Assembly (NCBI GenBank): GCA_945910005.1
Contig: OX246741.1
Coordinates: 2,997,946 to 3,061,945 of the forward strand
Source: Isoperla grammatica
Taxonomy: Eukaryota > Arthropoda > Insecta > Plecoptera > Perlodidae
Length of the DNA: 64,000 bases
Reading direction: 5' to 3'
Shown: piece by piece, positions 60,640-64,000 of the stretch
Position numbering within the stretch: the first letter of the stretch is position 1
How the letters are laid out: every line of letters begins with the position of its first letter
Made by a program: the position numbers and the translations under genes
The notes under the pieces: generated by a model
What the model saw: only the letters and a program-made list of their open reading frames with translations
Told to the model about the DNA's origin: nothing
Database searches by the model: none

Positions 60640-60924
60640 ACACAACATCCCGCTTGCAGACTTCACTGGTGGAAAGTAGAAGCACATTAAACTTACAACG
60701 CGCGATGGTATTAGTGCATTGGCAACACTATACACAACATCCCGCTTGCAGACTTCACTGGTGGAAAGTAGAAGCACATTAAACTTACAACGCGCGATGG
60801 TATTGGTGCATTGTCAACACTATACACAACATCCCGCTTGCAGACTTCACTGGTGGAAAGTAGAAGCACATTAAACTTACAACGCGCGATGGTATTAGTG
60901 CATTGTAAACACTGTACACAACAT
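60640..60924. repeat. 92-bp tandem repeat, right part (end of unit 4 and units 5-7)
   Basis: Nine bases complete interrupted unit 4, then full units begin at 60649, 60741 and 60833. They have the same orientation as the left part, so they are not terminal inverted repeats. Unit 5 and the rejoined unit 4 share the variants GGCAAC and CTATAC. Confidence 0.97.
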
Positions 60925-63060
60925 ATAACCTCACCGCACCGCAAGACAACTCGCGAGTCTACTGTTTATGCCATTGTCTTCAGTTGTTACTTCTTACTTT
61001 TACTTTACGGTTTACTGATGAAACGTTTTCTTACATTTTACGAACTGACATATTAGTTGCGAACATCATTACGTATTACTTAGTCTATTATGTGTATGGG
61101 TGTTCTTGTACTGATGTATTATTGAGTTATTGAGTGAATGTTTTTGTATGTTTGGCAGAAAATAAGAAATACACAAGTAAAATTAACACGTAAAATTATA
61201 ATAAATTTTACAAAACGGTTAGTATTAAAAAAACGTTTGCATTTTGCCGATTAAAATTAAACTTGTTACGGAGTTTCAATGGTTTAGAAATGTGGTGTTA
61301 TAATTTGATAGTTACAATAATAACAGATTCAATACTTGTATTCTCAATTGTGAGTTGTGTGTGTGTTTGTGCACAAGTGTGTTGACAGTCAGTTCAAGTT
61401 TATTTCACTTATTTACTGGATGAACAAGTCATGTTCTCCCGGTCGCGGCTGGACTGCTCATCCCCCAACGTGGCCTAGGCCTAATGTGGCGACCTCTACA
61501 GAGATTCGTGCGAACTTCGGCGTTCAGCGTCTGTCCACGAAATCTCATCCAACGCAGCTTCCTGAAATTGCTTCCTTCATTGCAAAATGAAAGACGGGGT
61601 GAGACTTCGTTTCTCCGTCTAGTCCGGAGCGTTGGGCTCCTTGGAGAGTTCGAGGAGTCGAAGAGAAAAATAAGTAGTAAAGATATTCATTGGAAAGTGA
61701 ATTGGATAAGACAGGTAGCGCTCCCCGTAACGAGCACCGTAGTAAGAGAGAAACAGATGAACTTCGCGGCAAGACACAGCAGCAATAACAGTGAATGCGA
61801 GATAAATCTTGCGGAATAGTCGTGTTGAGTTTTGGAGCGAATTTAGAGTTGAGAAAACAATTTGGAACGCTCGTTGGTTCAAATTGCTTGGGTTGTCTAA
61901 CGGTTGTCTCAAACAGTTTATCCGAAGTAACTTGCAAACAATGCTAAGTATAGAAGGGATAGTAATATGCATAGTCTCTCTATTCGTACGCTGCTAGTTC
62001 CACAAGCAGATCCATGCATTCAATTGTTAGGCTGTTTATTTTATTCTTTAAATAACTCCAAATGCAAATTGAGACAAGCGAGTTTAAATTACCTAAAATA
62101 AAAGATTTAAAATAATTTCAATTACTCGTACAGTTGAAAAACGCAAAAACAAATACAGAGTCGGCATTCAGTGTTTTCGAAAAAGAATTATTCTACTTAA
62201 GTTGATGCTATCATTTGTGTTCCATAGCGCAAGTTATTTGAGTACCGGTACCGTAAAACGGACGGTAATCCACGGGTCGTGAAACCCTATATAATACCAT
62301 AACAATTGAAATACCCACAATGCATCTGAGATATCATACCAGCACATCAATGTATGCTTGTATAAATATAACATGTGCCTATAAACACGCCACGTAATTG
62401 CTGCGGCGTGTAGGACAGGAACTACAAGGTATTCAGTGGTCTAGATGAAATGAAATTCATCGCTCAGTAACTCAATAGGCAGTCGGAAAAAATTACTTTC
62501 CAATTTTTAGGAAGTTTTTTGTTCGTAGCGCGCGACGCAAGAAGGCCTACCCAACCCTCCCAGCCAAATGGAATATTAAGTCGATTTGAATTAACCTACC
62601 CTTCGCATACGATGAAAAAGTTCAACATTTATTTAATCCAATTTCCAAATCGAATTCCATCTTATCAAAAGAGTCCGTAGTGTTTTAGAACATTTACGCT
62701 CTGGAAAGCATTAGCTTCCTGTGGAAACAAACCGGATGGTTATGGAGGAAATTGTGTTACAATTTTGAGACTTTTAAACGCGGGTTAACGCTACAATAGA
62801 TTATTCATTGTTCACATTTTAGTGTAAAGGCGTGACTTTTGGTATAGTCATGCAATATAACTACTAATTTACGCACTGCGAGTGTTCTTTTGCGCAAAGA
62901 GATGTTTCTGTAATGTTCACTTTACTTTAATATTAATTTAATTCGGAACTCAATGTTTGTGGCTCACATACACGTGATTTTATTAGATTACATTTGGGCT
63001 TTAAGTCTCAAATATTTGAGACGGTAAGTGGGTGATTATGAAGATGGAAAAACGCCACAT
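60925..63060. other. Intergenic; GC-balanced patch at 61430-61830
   Basis: The patch includes CTCCCGGTCGCGGCTGGACTG and TAGTCCGGAGCGTTGGGCTC. It is open on both strands (111 codons on +, 61484-61819; 130 on -, 61545-61937), but I recognise no domain in either. It could be a host exon or promoter region, or a repeat. The remainder is AT-rich and featureless. Confidence 0.4.
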
Positions 63061-63063
63061 GAC

Positions 63064-63136
63064 ATCCGTGCCGAAGCCAGGATTCGAACCTGGAACGCAG
63101 AGACCACGGTTTACTAGGCCAACGCGGCAACGCCTA
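63064..63136 (-). mobile_element. tRNA-like element (SINE head or tRNA pseudogene)
   Basis: On -, TGCCGCG...TTCGGCA can form a partial acceptor stem. TTGGCCTAGT is an A-box-like word and GGTTCGAATCC (complement of 63080-63090) is a canonical B box with a perfect T-arm stem (CCAGG/CCTGG). The D and anticodon arms do not fold cleanly (GTAAACCGTGGTCTCTGCGTT), so it is probably a SINE head rather than a working tRNA. Confidence 0.55.
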
Positions 63137-64000
63137 ATTGACTGCGGTCAACTACGCTGTTGTGTGTTAAACAACTTCTATAATAGTTATTAGTGTTAAT
63201 CAATCAAGTATATTTGTACAACATACCGAAGCATGGCGGCGATAGAGCCAGGATATATCATAACATCCACGAGTCGACATACGATTGCGCAGAACAACTC
63301 TATATGAGACATATATATATATGTTTGTATGATTAAAAAAATATATATATACATACCTTTGACACGGGCACATGTTGTTTGACGCTCTAAGAAGCAAACG
63401 ACAAGTACTCCCATAACATTTCTATCTCTACAAGTACTTCATACCGTAACTGCAAAGAGATGTACAGCGTAAGATCAGGTCACAATGACTTGCTCAAGTG
63501 TAGAATTCTTTGATGATTGTAAAAAAGCACTTCAACGAATGTAGGGCACATTCTTTGTGAACAGTATTGAGTTAAATGTATTGTATTGTATACAACAATT
63601 AAGATCCAATCATTTTATTTAACTGTTATGGATGACTGATCAGCATCTGCAATAAAGATTTGATTCATAGATGAATGGAACTGGTCCATGCAGAATAAGA
63701 CGCCATACGAAACGTTTAGTAGACGAAGGTTGTACTTTGTACGTTGTACGTTGTACTTGTAATTTAAAAATGTATGTTGAGCAATATTCGAGTAGGTCAT
63801 AAGCTGGATGCTTTACTTGCAATCGAATACGTTTTAGTTGTAAGCGCTGATGAGGAAATTAATAAGCTTTGTTCTAATTGTCATAAAGTGAACGTTAAGC
63901 ATATTATCATATTGCGATTATAAATTGTCTAACGTTTCTGGTTTCTGGAGACTTTTTGGTGGTCGGTAGATACAAATTTCATACAGTTCCTACCTTATTC
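63137..64000. other. Intergenic, short simple repeats
   Basis: Contains AT runs at 63310-63322 and 63340-63351 and a GTACGTT/TTGTACT repeat near 63732-63759. No gene seen. Confidence 0.6.

Noticed and set aside
53019..60924. 92-bp repeats at both ends as terminal or subterminal repeats of the transposon
   Set aside because: They are in direct, not inverted, orientation, and the element splits one unit precisely (83 + 9 bp). They are the target, not part of the element.
61484..61937. Frames of 111 (+) and 130 (-) codons
   Set aside because: They overlap on opposite strands with no recognisable motif; kept only as a note on a GC-balanced patch.

Overview
This window is AT-rich animal (metazoan) DNA, not prokaryotic. 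It shows spliced genes with GT..AG introns, short interspersed elements with tRNA promoter boxes, MITEs, minisatellites, long homopolymer tracts and almost no long open frames. The frequent GGCCTA/TAGGCCTA words, which saturate the introns near 54 and 60 kb, and the repeat types suggest an invertebrate, probably marine, but I cannot assign a phylum from the sequence alone. Outside one transposon I recognise no protein-coding gene, so most of the window reads as intergenic or intronic DNA.

The clear coding content is one 7,260-bp cut-and-paste DNA transposon at 53378-60637. It has two intact multi-exon genes facing each other tail to tail. On + is a 514-residue transposase: an N-terminal THAP zinc finger, a basic/coiled linker, a helix-turn-helix and a DDE nuclease domain. 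On - is a ~523-residue protein fusing a SWIM zinc finger to a YqaJ/lambda-exonuclease-type nuclease. This gene pair, short terminal inverted repeats (TCGGGTTTAACA / TCGAATTTAACA) and a 2-bp AT target duplication fit the eukaryotic ISL2EU (formerly IS4EU) group. The element interrupts the fourth unit of a 92-bp tandem repeat; removing it and one AT rebuilds a perfect 92-bp unit. It carries nested insertions of its own: a 345-bp Harbinger-like MITE with TTA duplications between the two genes, and a probable 225-bp TA-flanked element in an intron of the nuclease gene.

The rest, left to right: a three-copy ~356-bp repeat and a retroposon-like 3' end (0-1.3 kb); a 149-bp TA-flanked MITE (9.4 kb); a complex inverted repeat (11.8 kb); a 550-bp non-autonomous hAT element with a perfect 8-bp duplication (13.4 kb); GGCA, AT-trinucleotide and other simple repeats (16-19 kb); a tRNA-derived SINE (24.4 kb); a 12-unit, 144-bp satellite (33.0-34.7 kb); another SINE (35.3 kb); a ~370-bp foldback element (36.9 kb); a 35-bp minisatellite (38.7 kb); and a tRNA-like element (63.1 kb).

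Between repeats lie several short islands with complex, more GC-balanced sequence and clustered homeodomain, E-box or nuclear-receptor-like words (about 7.9, 16.6, 20.5, 21.2, 23.8, 43.0, 44.6, 45.3 and 47.0 kb). They could be regulatory DNA of a distant gene. This is inference; cross-species alignment would decide it.
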